NCBI GenBank assembly: GCA_016801845.1
Contig: CM028924.1
Location: forward strand, 947,501 to 1,011,500
Direction: 5' to 3'
Source of the DNA: Polydactylus sextarius
Taxonomy: Eukaryota > Chordata > Actinopteri > Polynemidae
Length of the DNA stretch: 64,000 nucleotides
A model generated the notes under the pieces. It was not told the origin of the DNA, did no database searches, and was given only the letters and a program-made list of their open reading frames with translations. The position numbers and the translations under genes are program-made. Position 1 is the first letter of the stretch. Each line of letters starts with the position of its first letter. This document shows positions 1 through 11,939 of the stretch, one piece after another.

Positions 1-2785
1 CTTCTGGATGAGACTTATTCAAGCATTATAGGAGAGGCAGTAATTACATGCAGCCATAATGAAGGCCTTGTAAAATATTCATTAAATTCATCTTTGGAAC
101 GGCTGTTGTACTCAAGGCTGCGACTCGTCATTTTTCCACGCAGGGTTGACTGGAGCGGTCTGGTCCGTTGACTGACAGTGGCCACAGGTACAGATGCTTC
201 ATGCCTGTGAGCAAGTTTTTGAGTCACAAAGCATTTCTAATTGGTCGTGACAGGAGCTTCTGGTTGCCCGATCTGATCTATACAACCTCTGGAATATTTA
301 TTGTTCAGTGCTACCCAACGCTGTGGATCTAAAATATATATCATCTCAAGCAGTGTAGCAAAAAGATGGAAGAAATGTGTAGGTACAAATGTAGGACTAT
401 GGTATATTCCTACAGCTGAAGCTGAACACTGCATCCAATTAATGATGTAGTGAGTAAGAATAACAGCAGGTTGGTCCTATATCAACACATATTCACCTAG
501 TAACCTACACTTCATTAAATTGTAAGGTCATTGCTAAACAAACTTGTTTCAACTTTAACAAAGAACCTCCGGTAGTTTTTGGAGTTAAGTTTAACAGCTG
601 GTGGTTTAATTAGGTTTCTACTCAACGCGTTGTTGCATTCAACGTTTCTGAAACTTTGTGTTTGTGATCAATGTTAAATAGCCTGGTGTATACCTATTAA
701 TACAACCCAGTACGTATGGTTTCTAATCATACTGGAACCAGTCAACCAAGTCAAAGCTCTAGTTACTTTATATTTTCTATAAAACGTGTTATTATCATTT
801 TAAGACTTTAATTTTGAGGAAACAAGCATCATTTACACAATGTTTATTTAATCTCGGTAGCTGCCAGACTGAATTGTGATCAGATCAAAGCACCATGAAA
901 ATGTTATCGCTGGACTTACTTTATTACTGAGTCACAGTTAATTACCTACAGCTCGAGGTGCATGTTTAGCTGCCGCGCAGACATCAATGTTAACAGGATC
1001 AGTACTGAACCAGCAGGTATAAGTAAACCTGGAGAACAAATGACTCACCTCTGCTTCTTGTCCCATCATAAAAACATCATCTTCATAATGTAAATGTTTA
1101 TTTTCTGTTATTCCACGGACGCTGAAATATTGTCGTCCTTTAAACAGAAATCAGTGTTCGCTGGTGAAAAATATCTAAATGTTTCATAATTTACATTGAT
1201 TTGGTTAAAAGAACAACACAACTGTTGAGTTCTGATCTCATCATTATTAATTCTTCATACATCAAAGATCGGACCACTTGATGCATAACAATACATGGTG
1301 ACATCTGGCCTCTCTTTAATTAGCCCTCACCAACTTTTACCATGTAAAAAGCCCAATTCTAAACACTGACGTTTGAACATGGAAATGTGACATTACATGG
1401 CAGAAAAGGTGGCATTTGGAGCAGACTCAACCTGAATAGGAAGTTGGTTCATTAGGAAAGTCAAAGGAGGACTCTGTGCTCGACAGGCTCTTTAGGGGAA
1501 TAAAATCAGCTCAGATAATGTAATGTCAGAGAATCCGCTATCATTAGTGGAGATGTGCTGATATCCTGTCTCATCTTTACCTCGCGCCGAAGCCTGATCG
1601 ACAGAAACGCTGTTACAGTGTCACAAATGTTGTGGTGTGTGAGTGATTTGATTTCATCAGTTGAAGATTAAAGTTTTATTTATTTTATTTAATTTATTTT
1701 TCTCCTTAATGTGCGCCTCTTTAAGCCTGGATGTCAAAGAGCAAACATGTGACTTTATCTTTAATTAAAATAGTAGATATTTGATTCGGTTGACTTGTGA
1801 CACTGAGGATGATCAAAACAGTAATGATTTGGATGCATAGGCTAATTAAAGTTGTCTGTGTATGTGTGTGTAGTAAATATACACTCACTCACACTGAGAA
1901 AACAGATTAAGAAATTCCAAATAGTTTGCCTGATGTCAGCACTTTGCTTACTGCAGGCTCTTAAGAGGCAGCACCATGCATACCCAAAGCAGAAAAAAAC
2001 TCTACCAATTCCCAGGATGCAAAGGGATGAAGCAGAGGGAGTTTTCCACATGATGAGCTCTAAGAAATTGATGACTAGTGAAGATCACTGACAACTTCAA
2101 AGCTGTTTGGATCCAGGTCACCTGCAGTATGGTTTATGTATTAATGTGTGCTGATTAAAGAGAAACCAACACTGATCCACATCCACCCAGTCTCACACTT
2201 TACTCACCAGGATGTTATTAAGGATTTCGGGTCTGTCAGGATCTAACTGACTGTAGCTGCTCTTAGATTAGACAAGATTTTGTTCCCAAAAAAATTTAAT
2301 AAAAACCAGGGATTTTCCCATTTTGCGTACTCGATCCATTGAGTAAGCAGTGGAGCAGGGGTCGTGTGGCGCTCGTCTCATCTTATCTTTCCAACAAAAA
2401 CCTTGTGCTCGAAACGCCGTCATTCTTCAAGTGATACGCAGCAGGAGGAGTCGTCATCACGGTGAAGTAGTGTAAAAGTGCAGCAGCGCAGAGACTACGA
2501 CAGGACGCTTCATTTCCTGGCTTTATAGAGCAACGCTGGCAAGTAGGATAGAGATTTTAAGAGCAGTTCTCTCTTCATCTGTATATTCCACCAACAATCC
2601 TGTTCATTTCACATTCAACATAAACACAACATGCCTGTGTGTTGTAGTGAAGTCATGTATCAGAGAAAAATAAAATCGTTGTTAAACATTTCAATATACA
2701 TTACACTTTATAGTATGTTTATTCTAATTTCCTCTGCTTTAATTTAAATTCATACATGCTAAATATACATCAAGCTGCGCCTTCT
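1..2785. other. AT-rich intergenic DNA, no gene seen
   Basis: I see no gene, RNA or mobile element here. Open frames are all under about 80 codons and overlap on both strands, as expected by chance. There is a T/A-rich patch near 1675-1700 and a short TGTGTATGTGTGTG tract near 1855-1871. A more GC-rich patch at 2340-2530 has no recognisable motif. Confidence 0.6.
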
Positions 2786-3001
2786 TTAACTCACTAATTA
2801 ACATTGTATCTTATCTGTTTTATCCATAAAAGCACTGCAGGCTGTTGCAGCTTCGTCTTCTATTCAGTTTGGTACCTTCAGACAAAGCCGTGCCAGCTGT
2901 TTGCTTCTTTGTCTCTATCCTTTGTGCTAAGCTAAGCTAAAGCAGCTGCTGGTACAAGCTTCACATTTAATGTAGCTCTTAACTGTTGGCAAGAGAGCGA
3001 A
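2786..3001 (+). repeat. Teleost interspersed repeat, GCTAAGCTAAGCTAA family, copy 1
   Basis: Several blocks occur in the order known from a very common percomorph repeat: CTCACTAATTAAC near 2790, a degenerate GACAAAGCCGTGCCAGCTG block near 2880, GCTAAGCTAAGCTAA at about 2927-2941, GCAGCTGCTGG just after it, AGCTTCACATTTA near 2958, and GGCAAGAGAGCGAA at the right end. The family is non-coding and often found in fish introns and UTRs. This copy is diverged and has internal deletions. Family recognition is from memory of fish sequences; the block order is seen directly. Two further relatives lie at 58222-58436 and 61773-61890. Confidence 0.65.
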
Positions 3002-6000
3002 CCATCGGGTTCATTGTTATTATGATTATAATTGTATAATTATGGAAGAGAACTGGTGTTATTTTTTAAAAAACAGCAGCAGAAGCAACAATACTGTACA
3101 TGTACATGGACACGCTGAGACGTAGTGTAAGTTGTATAGAGGAGGCAGGAGAGTTACAGTAGAGATGGCAGCTGTTCAGTCTGGTTGAGGACTGGGACGG
3201 CGAGAACAAAGGCGGCCTCGACGCAGATTCTTCTCTGGGAATTCACACTGTAAAAGGGAAAAGGGACGGCTACTGTTTCCTTTTCCTCCATTACCCAGAG
3301 GTCTTAATTAGTTTAGGTTAATCATGCACTGCTGTAATTGGCTACTGATGTTTCTCCTTTTCATCTATCATTTCACTGCCTGGAACCAACCTGTAGTGGG
3401 GCACCTCATTTCACGTAGCAACACAGATGAACCCCCAATTCCCTAATATGATTGTTCTATAGCTGTGTTACTTCCTCCTCGTCTCCTCTTTCTTTTTCTA
3501 ATCTCTGTTTACCACATTTTTTCGCACATATTTAATCACACATACACCTATCGTGCCAACACTCCTTTGTTTTGGCAGCCTACGCAGTCAATAGTGTTCA
3601 GTTTTGAGCAGAAAAAGCAGGAAATTGATGGCACAAGACAAGATACTACAAGTTCATTAATCAAGGATCAGTCCACTCTAATTATAACTCACAAATGCTG
3701 CATAGACATATCCAGCGTGTTGATACTTAATAGCCTTGCAATGTGTAATCCTTGCACTTTTTTTCACTACTTTGGTTATTTTATCACAAGAGCAAAGGCA
3801 TATTAATTTACAAAATCAGCTAGAGGGCACTTGTAATCACAAGGTGCATCTGAAAAACGTTAATCAGAAATGCTAATGACGTTCGGTTTCCAGGAGGGAA
3901 GATTCTCACTTCAGTTTAATTTCAGTTATTTGTAAAGATGATGATTTTTGGTGGAAGTTGGCACGAGGAACTTCACAATATACAACACTGTTGGTTTTAA
4001 TATTTACTGTTTCTGATAAGGAATGCCAGCTTTTCTGAATGGTGTGTGATGAAAATAGACCAAATTTTATGCAGGTTTTTCTTAATTATTCACTCGAATA
4101 AAGCGCAGGAAAATGGGCACGGGAGTTAGTGGTGTTTTATGAATATGACGCTGTAAAACTGAAAACAACCCACCTCGTTGTTTGTGTGTGTAAAGCTGAA
4201 GGATAAGTTATTACCAGGATGATTTACACGGTTTTCCTGACAACGTGTGAGGAGATAAACCAGATGTTGTGATGTAGAATCATCCTCAAAAAGGCTGAAT
4301 TAATTATTCTAACTCTGGACATTTACAAGAAAGTTTAATCTGTGTATATTTTGTCTTATATTTCAAAATGTTTCCTTTCATGGTAGAGTTTTTAGTCTTT
4401 AGTGTCCAGTGATGATTTAGTTGTTATCATCATTTCCTTCCTCTTGTAGTCGTTTATTTTTGTGTTATTCATTATCAGGTTGGGGACTTGTGTTATTGGC
4501 TCATTGTGTTATTAGCATGCGTACAGGAGCCAATATTCAGCAGGGGGAGCTGCCCTAGTTCACCTAGTAGCATGTTCATGATGGCGTATGTGCAGGCGCA
4601 TATTAATATTAAATAAACAACTGACAGGTGTAGTTTATTTTCATATGATCAAGGATCATTTTTTAACCTTAATAACTGATCGCGGTGCTTCATTCAACTT
4701 TAATGATGCGTTACGTCTATAGATGTTCATCCTCTACTGAGCAGCATGTGGTCCACATCTTCATAATTCACTGTAGGTTTTAAAATCAACAATTAGAATA
4801 AATAAATAATCAACTATTGGAATTAAAGACCAGGTGAAGCTGTGATTTACACCTACAGATGTGTAGATGAACATACACCCTCATTCTACCTATGTCACTC
4901 TATAGATCCTGTTTTTGGGTTGATTTGGACTTTTTTAAAGCGGTAACTTCATTTTATTCACAGTTATTGATTAACCGTGTTCAGTTACATTCAGGACTTT
5001 CACCTGAAGTTGCTGCAGCATCTGCACGTCTTCCTGCTCTAAAATCACAGGTCACAACGTCACAACAAAGACATTTTATGTTATTTTCAAACAAAGTTTT
5101 AACACTTCCACAGTTTAGTACAATTCACACGCGTTGCAGAAAAGAAAAGAACTGAGGGTTGTTTTTGTTGTTTTCATGCGTCTTGATTGACATGTTGACA
5201 GGCTGGAGTCTGTCACATTTCTCTTAACAACTACGCTGATTTAAAACACATATTTGTGATGGTAACATTGGTGAATACAAAAAGACAGCATGTTGACTGA
5301 TGCGCTGTCATCGTATTTATTTCTGTCACGTTTTAGAATATATCAGTATACATTAACATCTTTAACTTTCTTGTTTTCTGCTTGAAGACAAACTAGACAG
5401 TGGCGGCGGCGGCAGTCTCTCTCCTCCGTTGTTGTGCAGGGAAATCATTAAAAGTCATTAATACCATCTCATCCAGCCAACTCCATTTTTCATAACATGA
5501 AAAGGTGAAACCAGGTGTCACTTCATCCTCTGCTGGATGTTTAAATCAGGCTGGTCTGGGTCAGGCTCCTTTATCCTCTTTTTTCTCTAAGTGGAAGGAT
5601 GTGTTGGTAAAAACAAACAAAATTAAATTTCATTCATTTTCTCCAAAGTTGTGTCTGGTCTCATCTGTCTCATCTGTCTCTTGTCACCCAGTCAGGACCC
5701 GGCGGGATGTATTTTGATTGACAGGTGTCGAGAACCAATCACAATCCATAAATAGGAATTGAACAGAGCCAATGAGAGAGCAGCCTCAGGTCACCTGCTT
5801 GTCAGACGTTTAAGGACCAACATCCATTAGTCTGGTGCCACGTGACAGGAAGTAGATTCATTTACACAGAAATAAATTGCTCAAATACAACTAATTTTTA
5901 ATAAATGCAACAGAAAACATACAAGGCACATCACTGTATTAGTAATCGATTTTGATTAATTATCATTTTGCATTATCTAATTAATTCATGTTTAACGTGG

Positions 6001-6739
6001 AGGTAGCGTTGTTGATGGGGGCGGAGCTAGAGCGCTCACATAACATCTTATAGAGAATGAATGAAACAGAATAAAATCCATTCATCTGCTGTAAAGTCCT
6101 AGAGGTTCAGGTCTGATGTGAAAGGTTCTAACTAATAAATCTAACTAATCAAAATAAACTGTGTTTATGCTGATGACATCTGAGTGTCCGTCTTTCTCAG
6201 AAAGAAATGAGCAGTCAGTGTTTTTATGTGCATCGACTCTCTGGACGTAAACACAGACAAAACTAAAATAACTGTTGTTTAAGAAAAGAGAGAAAAAGCT
6301 CAGATATACATTCTAGTACAAGATCAAGGGAAGAGGGAAAATTTACCTTTTTCATTGAGTCATAGCAACAATCAAGGGACTTGTGCGTGTCCTGGCAAGA
6401 CACAAACATTGCTATTATTCAGTACAATTTTCTCAGGCCTGTTCCTGCCAAAACAAAACAAAACAAAACAAAAATCTTCAGGCAGCCAATTCAGAATCAC
6501 TGCTGTTAGGATGGTAACAAAAGTAATAAACAGCATCACACCCATTCCCATGTCTCTGCAGTTTCAAGTGGCTTTCATTGTGTCACAGAATAGCATTGAA
6601 ATTACTTCTGATTGGTTTAGGACCAAAACACATTTCTGATCATGTTAACCTTTTTACCACCAAGGTCTTTAACTTTATCATGAAACTAACCACTTTGTGT
6701 TTACGACCTGGGTTTCATTTCATGTTTCTGTTTGTATCT
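3002..6739. other. AT-rich intergenic DNA, no gene seen
   Basis: No supported gene. Small features only: the palindrome TGTACATGTACA at 3095-3106, a short GGCGGCGGCGG run near 5402-5412, and (AAAAC)n at 6450-6474. The 113-codon frame at 3465-3806 is rich in F, L and H encoded by T/C-rich DNA and has no family resemblance. The patch at 5690-6060, with CCAATCA, AGCCAATGAGAG and GGGGGCGGAGC, could be an old mobile-element piece, but I cannot assign it. Confidence 0.5.
6450..6474. repeat. (AAAAC)n microsatellite
   Basis: Pentanucleotide tract of about five AAAAC units, read directly. Confidence 0.9.
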
Positions 6740-6960
6740 TTACTGTTATAATGAATGCTATTCTTTTTCCATTTGGAAACAATCCATAGTATATATGCAA
6801 ATTTCAATGTTCATGAGCAGTTTTAATTGATTATAAAGTCTCAGAGAGAAATCCAGACAATAAAGTGCGTACTGATGCTGCGGAGGGATCGTAATCACCA
6901 GGAGGCCGTTGGGGTAGTTGATGAAATGGGGATAAAAGCCTTTTCCCTCCATCATTCATC
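6740..6960. promoter_or_regulatory. Candidate conserved non-coding element with octamer and paired homeodomain site
   Basis: A perfect POU octamer, ATGCAAAT, lies at 6795-6802. TAATTGATTA at 6824-6833 follows 21 bp later and fits the P2-type palindromic site (TAAT-2-ATTA) of paired-class homeodomain proteins. The flanking sequence is complex and non-repetitive, with no coding potential. An octamer next to a homeodomain dimer site is a common arrangement in neural enhancers. Conservation is inferred, not seen. Confidence 0.35.
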
Positions 6961-7489
6961 CTTCTGGATGTTTGACTGACTGAATGAATGAGTTCACAAG
7001 ACTGACTTAGGTCACTAATTCATGTGAACATACCAAAGTCGGGATCTGCCAACCCTGTCGGGAGGCACAGTGGAGAGATAATAGCTACTGTCTGTGCTCA
7101 TAGCATATGTTAGATCAGAAGTGTGTCTGGTGTTTTTGTCTGGGCTGAAAAACATAGAAATAAAGGAAAGAAAACAAAGTATTTAGCAGCTTTGTAGCTG
7201 AATTCAAACCAAAACAGATGTGTCACTGTGCCATTAGACAGGATCCTTTTACAACAGAAGGTGAAGTAAATAGTTAAAGTCTTGATAAATGTTAGCAGGT
7301 TATCACATCTGTCAGTTTTCTGTCTATAAGATAACTCTGATCATCGCATCTCATCACTGTATCAAGAACCTGCTGCTTTGCTTTTCTCAATCTCTGGGAA
7401 GAAAAATAAAATTATCACAGAAAACTGCACATCCTGAGCTCACCTAGAGATGATATAAAATAAATAAAGGCATTTCACACCAACTGTGC

Positions 7490-7790
7490 GAAGCAAATGT
7501 GTTTGTTTTCTCTGTCACATTTTAATGGTCTCTGTCCCTCGAGGGGGAGGAGTCCTGCTGTGCAAACCTGTTTCCTGATTGAGGCGTATCTTGGAGGGTT
7601 TTCGTATTCAAGTTCAATAGTGCCATCAAATTGTTCATGCCTTATTTTGGTGTGCCACTTTCCGTGTTTATTCGGGGCTAACAGCTAGTCTTGGATTGGA
7701 TGACAAACCAAAGAGGCAGGCTGACACTGGGCTGTCAGGGTGATGCCAAGCCATCTGCTCCTCTGGAGCTTCCAAGTGGGAGTGAGGAGG
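7490..7790. promoter_or_regulatory. Candidate conserved non-coding element
   Basis: A complex, non-repetitive block of about 300 bp, more GC-rich than its flanks, with a SOX-type core ATTGTT at 7630-7635 and a CTCGAG-centred palindrome near 7539. The 63-codon frame inside it has no protein-like features. Called by composition and motif content only; an unannotated exon of a non-coding transcript is an alternative. Confidence 0.25.
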
Positions 7791-9326
7791 GCAGGAGTTG
7801 AGAAGAAAAATAGAATAAGAAAACTAATACGAACCCTTGGAAACTGTCTTTTGACTCACTCACAATTCCCAACCTGATAACAATTGACATATCATAAACT
7901 TATTTTAGAAAATATGAAATGCGTGGTTCACAATTTTCAGTGGGAGGTTGCTCGCACTTCCAAATAACTCGATTTTTTTTTTACAGAAACTTTGTGTTAC
8001 TCATGGAACCCCGAGGAGAATCCCAGATGGCAGCTCCTCAGCAGTCCTGAGTCATTTGGTGTGAAGTGCATAAAGGTCACTTCACAAGAAAGAGAAGAAG
8101 AACAAGTTGAATACAGAGTAAAAGTAAGCAATATTAATAACACAATAAAACCACAGGCAGAAATAACCTCATTTTAAGTGTCACAGTGACTGTGAGGAGA
8201 GGTTAAACTTTTAACTTAGACGAACACTGTCTTCATAGAAGTCAGTTAAGCATGAACATAGTGCTTATATGAAGAAACCTAAAGGTTGATCTCATAGATC
8301 AGACCAAGCAAGGTGGGCCACATGTCCCTCTCTACCGTGACACTTTCCAGTTTCTCTTGGGGGATCTGGAGGCATTTCCAGGAAAGATGATATATAATCT
8401 CTCTAGCATGCTCTGGGTCTGCTACTATCTGAGAAACCTGTAGCTGGAGCCATCCTCAACTTATTCCTTTACTCCAAACTCCCCAAAGACTGAGCCCAGC
8501 CAGCCTGAAGGAGGAGCTCATTTGGTCTGCTCATATCCATGATCTTATTCTTTAGGTCAGTAGCTGCTTTACTGCTGATACTGCACCGATCAGTCAATCA
8601 ACTTCCTGCTCTCTTCTACCCTCAGTCCTTAGGGCCAATCCCATTTCTCTTTTTTACTCCTTCCCCTCTGCTTCCCAGTCCTGCTCATCCCTTGAAACAC
8701 AGTGATGAGGTGAAGGGATGAAACGTTATACGTCATCAGTAGTCGTACGTAAGACGACATGACAAGTCTCCATGACGACTGAATGACAAGAAACAAAGAT
8801 GCCGTCTACAGACTCATTTGTGCTGTTCGAGTTGGCGATTGATTAAAAACTGACAAGATGTTCGTTTACACCAGTCTCACGTTTCACCTGTTATCAGATG
8901 AATGGAAAACATGAGCAAAGTGACAACTGGCGACTGATAGCTACCGCTAACGAACGTTATTGATTAGTGGTTAATGATGAGTTATCTTAATAAATTAAAT
9001 GTATTGATTAGTTTATTAATTAAATCGCTAACTTTCTTGACAACTGCGTCCTTGTCCTCGTCCCGGTGCATGCTGGGAAATTTCTCATCCCCCTTTGTTT
9101 GAAGTGTGGTCCTGGAATAACTTCACCCTTCATGTAGAAGAGGATCCAGACAGACAGACCAGCCAATGATGTGAATGAGTAAAACAGAGGGTTAGAGATA
9201 GGATTGGCCTTTAACATTAGACCTTAGAACAACTCACCACATGCACAAACACCACATCATCTGCAAGCAGCAGAATTTGTTCTGAGGCTATTAAACCAAA
9301 CATACTACTTCCTCCGTCTCTGAATC

Positions 9327-9360
9327 AAAAAAACAAACAAACAAACGGCAAAAAACAAAA
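9327..9360. repeat. A-rich (AAAC)n tract
   Basis: A-rich low-complexity run with four AAAC units, read directly. Confidence 0.8.
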
Positions 9361-9754
9361 AACTTTGACCTTGAAAGAGGTGATGCATCATATTCACACT
9401 GACACTTGTTTTTCTTTCTTTAAATAACTGTTAAAACACCAATCTGCTACCTGTTCACTCACACTAAGTTGCTCCGGTTAAAAAGAACAGAAAGTGGTGA
9501 TGAAATCATTTTTGGATTTTAAGATAAAACTGCTAATTCAGGTTTGGCAGAACATGGAAAAATATGTCAGGCTTTGTACTGTTTTATATTATAATGTTTC
9601 CAAAAAAAATTCAACTCTGCTGGTAATGAAAACTATGTTTAATAACAACACTTGCACCTTCTGTTATCAGTTGTGTTTGCAGTGAAACAAACATACATTT
9701 TCACATCCCAAGTCACTAGACACAAACAAGTCTTGTATAAGAACAAGCAGAACA

Positions 9755-10260
9755 GCTATGATTCTATTTTGGTGGCCCATTAATGTGTACAAAGCCTTGC
9801 ATTTTCATTTCCTTAATGTCCTGAAAGTCACAGTCAGTGGCATGCAAAGCTAGGTATCAATTATTTCCATTGCACTCCTGCTCTTCTCTTTCCTCTCAGT
9901 TCTTTGCTTCCAAGAGGGAACAAACAGTGACTTGCAGGCATCTGAAGTCCTGGTTCAATGGTGGAATGGGTGACAGGTAATAACAGGTATAAAACAAATG
10001 TGGCAGAGTGAAATAGTAGCAGACAAGGAGCACGCAGAGAATGTGATGACTGGCTTACACAGAGGAACTTTTTCCATTGTTAAATATAATCATCCTCTGT
10101 TCTGCATGCACACTCAAGGGAAATTCCCCTGAGAGTTCATTTACATGAAACTTGGCGAATTTAGCATCTTCCCAGATTCGCTGCTGTGTTTTTGAGGTTA
10201 ATGCATCTCTCTAAGTGAGCTGGGGACTTCGGTGGACCTCGGTGATTGTCATTGAAAAGT
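9755..10260. promoter_or_regulatory. Candidate conserved non-coding element
   Basis: About 500 bp of non-repetitive sequence with the palindromic homeodomain motif CATTAATG at 9778-9785 and a MEIS/TGIF-type TGACAG at 9971-9976, followed directly by GTAATAAC. No open frame of note. Inferred from motif density and the contrast with flanking A/T-rich DNA. Confidence 0.3.
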
Positions 10261-10526
10261 TTTCAGAAGGCAACAGCATGAATATTGAGGTTATAAGAAC
10301 TTTACACATGAATTATCTGATATTTCCATAATATATTCATTTAAATAATGAAACAAGGGATAAACATTACTGGTGTGAATTTGTCTTAGTCTTTACATTT
10401 CATTTTGTCATTGTCATGCTGCAGAGTAAACATGACTGAATTATGTCCAGTTATAACAGCTTCAATTAATACAATGCAAACAGTTGTATCATTTATCACC
10501 AGGTTGTGTGATAGTGTACGTGTTCC

Positions 10527-10580
10527 TCCATTATCTATACCGCTTATACTGCTGGGCTGGAGTCAATCCCAGCTGACGCT
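10527..10580 (+). repeat. Fish interspersed repeat fragment (ATTATCTATACCGCTTAT...TCCCAGCTGACG)
   Basis: The order CCATTATCTATACCGCTTAT, then GGGCTGGAGTCAATCCCAGCTGAC, matches a repeat seen thousands of times in percomorph genomes, often next to (ATCC)n tracts. Only about 50 bp survive. It abuts the left end of the transposon-like copy at 10589. Confidence 0.6.
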
Positions 10581-10588
10581 TTGAGCCG

Positions 10589-11218
10589 AGTTGACACCAC
10601 TCGACTTCACCATCGATCAGTGAGTCTCAGTCTCTGTCGAGATCGTTGGCGACTTGTGTTCCCATGATGTGGAGTCTCAACAACTGGTCTGAGACCTGTA
10701 GTGTTCACACTACAAGACTTGTCAGTGATTGACTCCCGATCACACCGTGACGTCACCAAACTCTACGTCACGTAGGTCACGTGAACTAGACAGGATGTAG
10801 CCGCTGCTTCTCACCGTGATTTACAGCCGTTTATTGTTGACGAGCATCGGTGAAGACGCTGCCTCCGACACAGACTAAACCGCTAAACCGGCGTGTAAAC
10901 ATCACCATGGCAACACGCTGGTTTTCATGGTGGAGCTGAAATCAGCAGCAGACCTCCCCGGTACCGGGTAACATCTGGATCAGACCAGGGAGTTTGTAGA
11001 AAGTGAAAATGAAAGAAAAAGCATTAAAACGTCAGACTTTTAAACGTGGTTGTGAGTGAATCAGTGAGACGGCAGCAGCATTTATCTCACATCCCTCCTC
11101 TGATTGGCTGTCGCTCTTTGTCAGTCTCTTCAGACTCCTCCAGTTTTCTAACATGACAGATCCAGTCCCGGTCTCAGACCAGGTCCCGACGGCCTCTGAT
11201 GGAGTCGTTAGGACTGTT
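10589..11218 (+). mobile_element. Non-autonomous DNA-transposon-like element, copy 1 (3' end missing)
   Basis: About 610 bp, from TCGACTTCACCATCGATCAG to GATGGAGTCGTTAGG, align to 39439-40052 in the same orientation with only about 11 substitutions and one short indel by my reading, roughly 98% identity. The left terminus AGTTGACACCACTCGAC is a decayed form of AGTTCACACTGGTCGAC in copy 2. The subterminal inverted repeat CTGGTCTGAGACC (10684-10696) pairs with GGTCTCAGACCAG (11170-11182). After 11218 the similarity stops, so the right terminal repeat is absent. It encodes no transposase; the small frames on both strands are incidental. Superfamily is not assigned: hAT-like and PIF/Harbinger-like are both possible. 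Confidence 0.7.
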
Positions 11219-11410
11219 TCAGTCAACCTCACCTGCATGTGTTTGTACTGGTGGAGGAAGTTGGAGCAACTGGAGCAACATCCAAAGTCGACACAAAAAG
11301 GTGCCGGCTCAGGTCTCTCTGCTGTGCTGCCCCTTTGAGTTATGAGCTAAATTGCTGACTTGATTGAAATGACAGAAATAACAGTATGAAGGAAAAGCAA
11401 AAATCATTCC

Positions 11411-11551
11411 TTCAGCTGTGCCGTGCATTTAGTGCTAATTAGCAAATGTTAGCATGTTAGCAGCTGTGATTGATTCCCAGCATCAGCATGTGTCATTGTA
11501 ACCCACGCTGACGTTAGCATTTAGCCCAGCGGAGGTGCCAGCGTAGCTAAG
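11411..11551 (-). repeat. Teleost interspersed repeat of the TTAGCATGTTAGC family
   Basis: The blocks TTTAGTGCTAATTAGCAAATG, TTAGCATGTTAGC, CATCAGCATGTGTCATTGT, GCTGACGTTAGCATTTAGC and a decayed AGCGGAGGTGCC occur in the order found in a well-known fish repeat (reverse orientation by my convention). An internal segment is deleted near 11463-11482. Recognition is from memory; a RepeatMasker run with a fish library would settle it. Confidence 0.55.
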
Positions 11552-11906
11552 GACTGTTGGTTTTGATTTGATGACACAGAACAGAATAAAAATAAATCCA
11601 CAGTTTCTTGACATTTTCTTTTTGGCCGTTTCTGGTTGAGTCCGTGTTGTACAGCAACAGCAGCTCAGACGAGCTGAGTCAATGTGACCTGTCCAGCACA
11701 AGAAGACAGAAGACTCCTGTAAACAAGACACTGCTAAAGAAAGTCAAACATCTCATATGCTAACACACAGTTGGAGTCAACAGAAATGACACTGAATATT
11801 ACATTTTTTTGTCACGTTGCCAGAAGTATAAAAATCCAATGACATTTTCCTGCTGTCGGCTGTCTGCTTGTTTGTTAAATTTCTGCTTTTTTTGTTCGAT
11901 GGTGGC

Positions 11907-11932
11907 AAAAAAAAAAAAAAAAAAAAAAAAAA
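11907..11932. repeat. Poly(A) tract (A26)
   Basis: Uninterrupted run of A, read directly. No retroposed gene or SINE body was recognised upstream, so a retroposition origin is unproven. Confidence 0.95.
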
Positions 11933-11939
11933 TCACTTG

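Noticed and set aside
11907..11932. A26 tract as the tail of a processed pseudogene or SINE
   Set aside because: No gene-like or SINE body upstream, no AATAAA at the expected distance and no target duplication.
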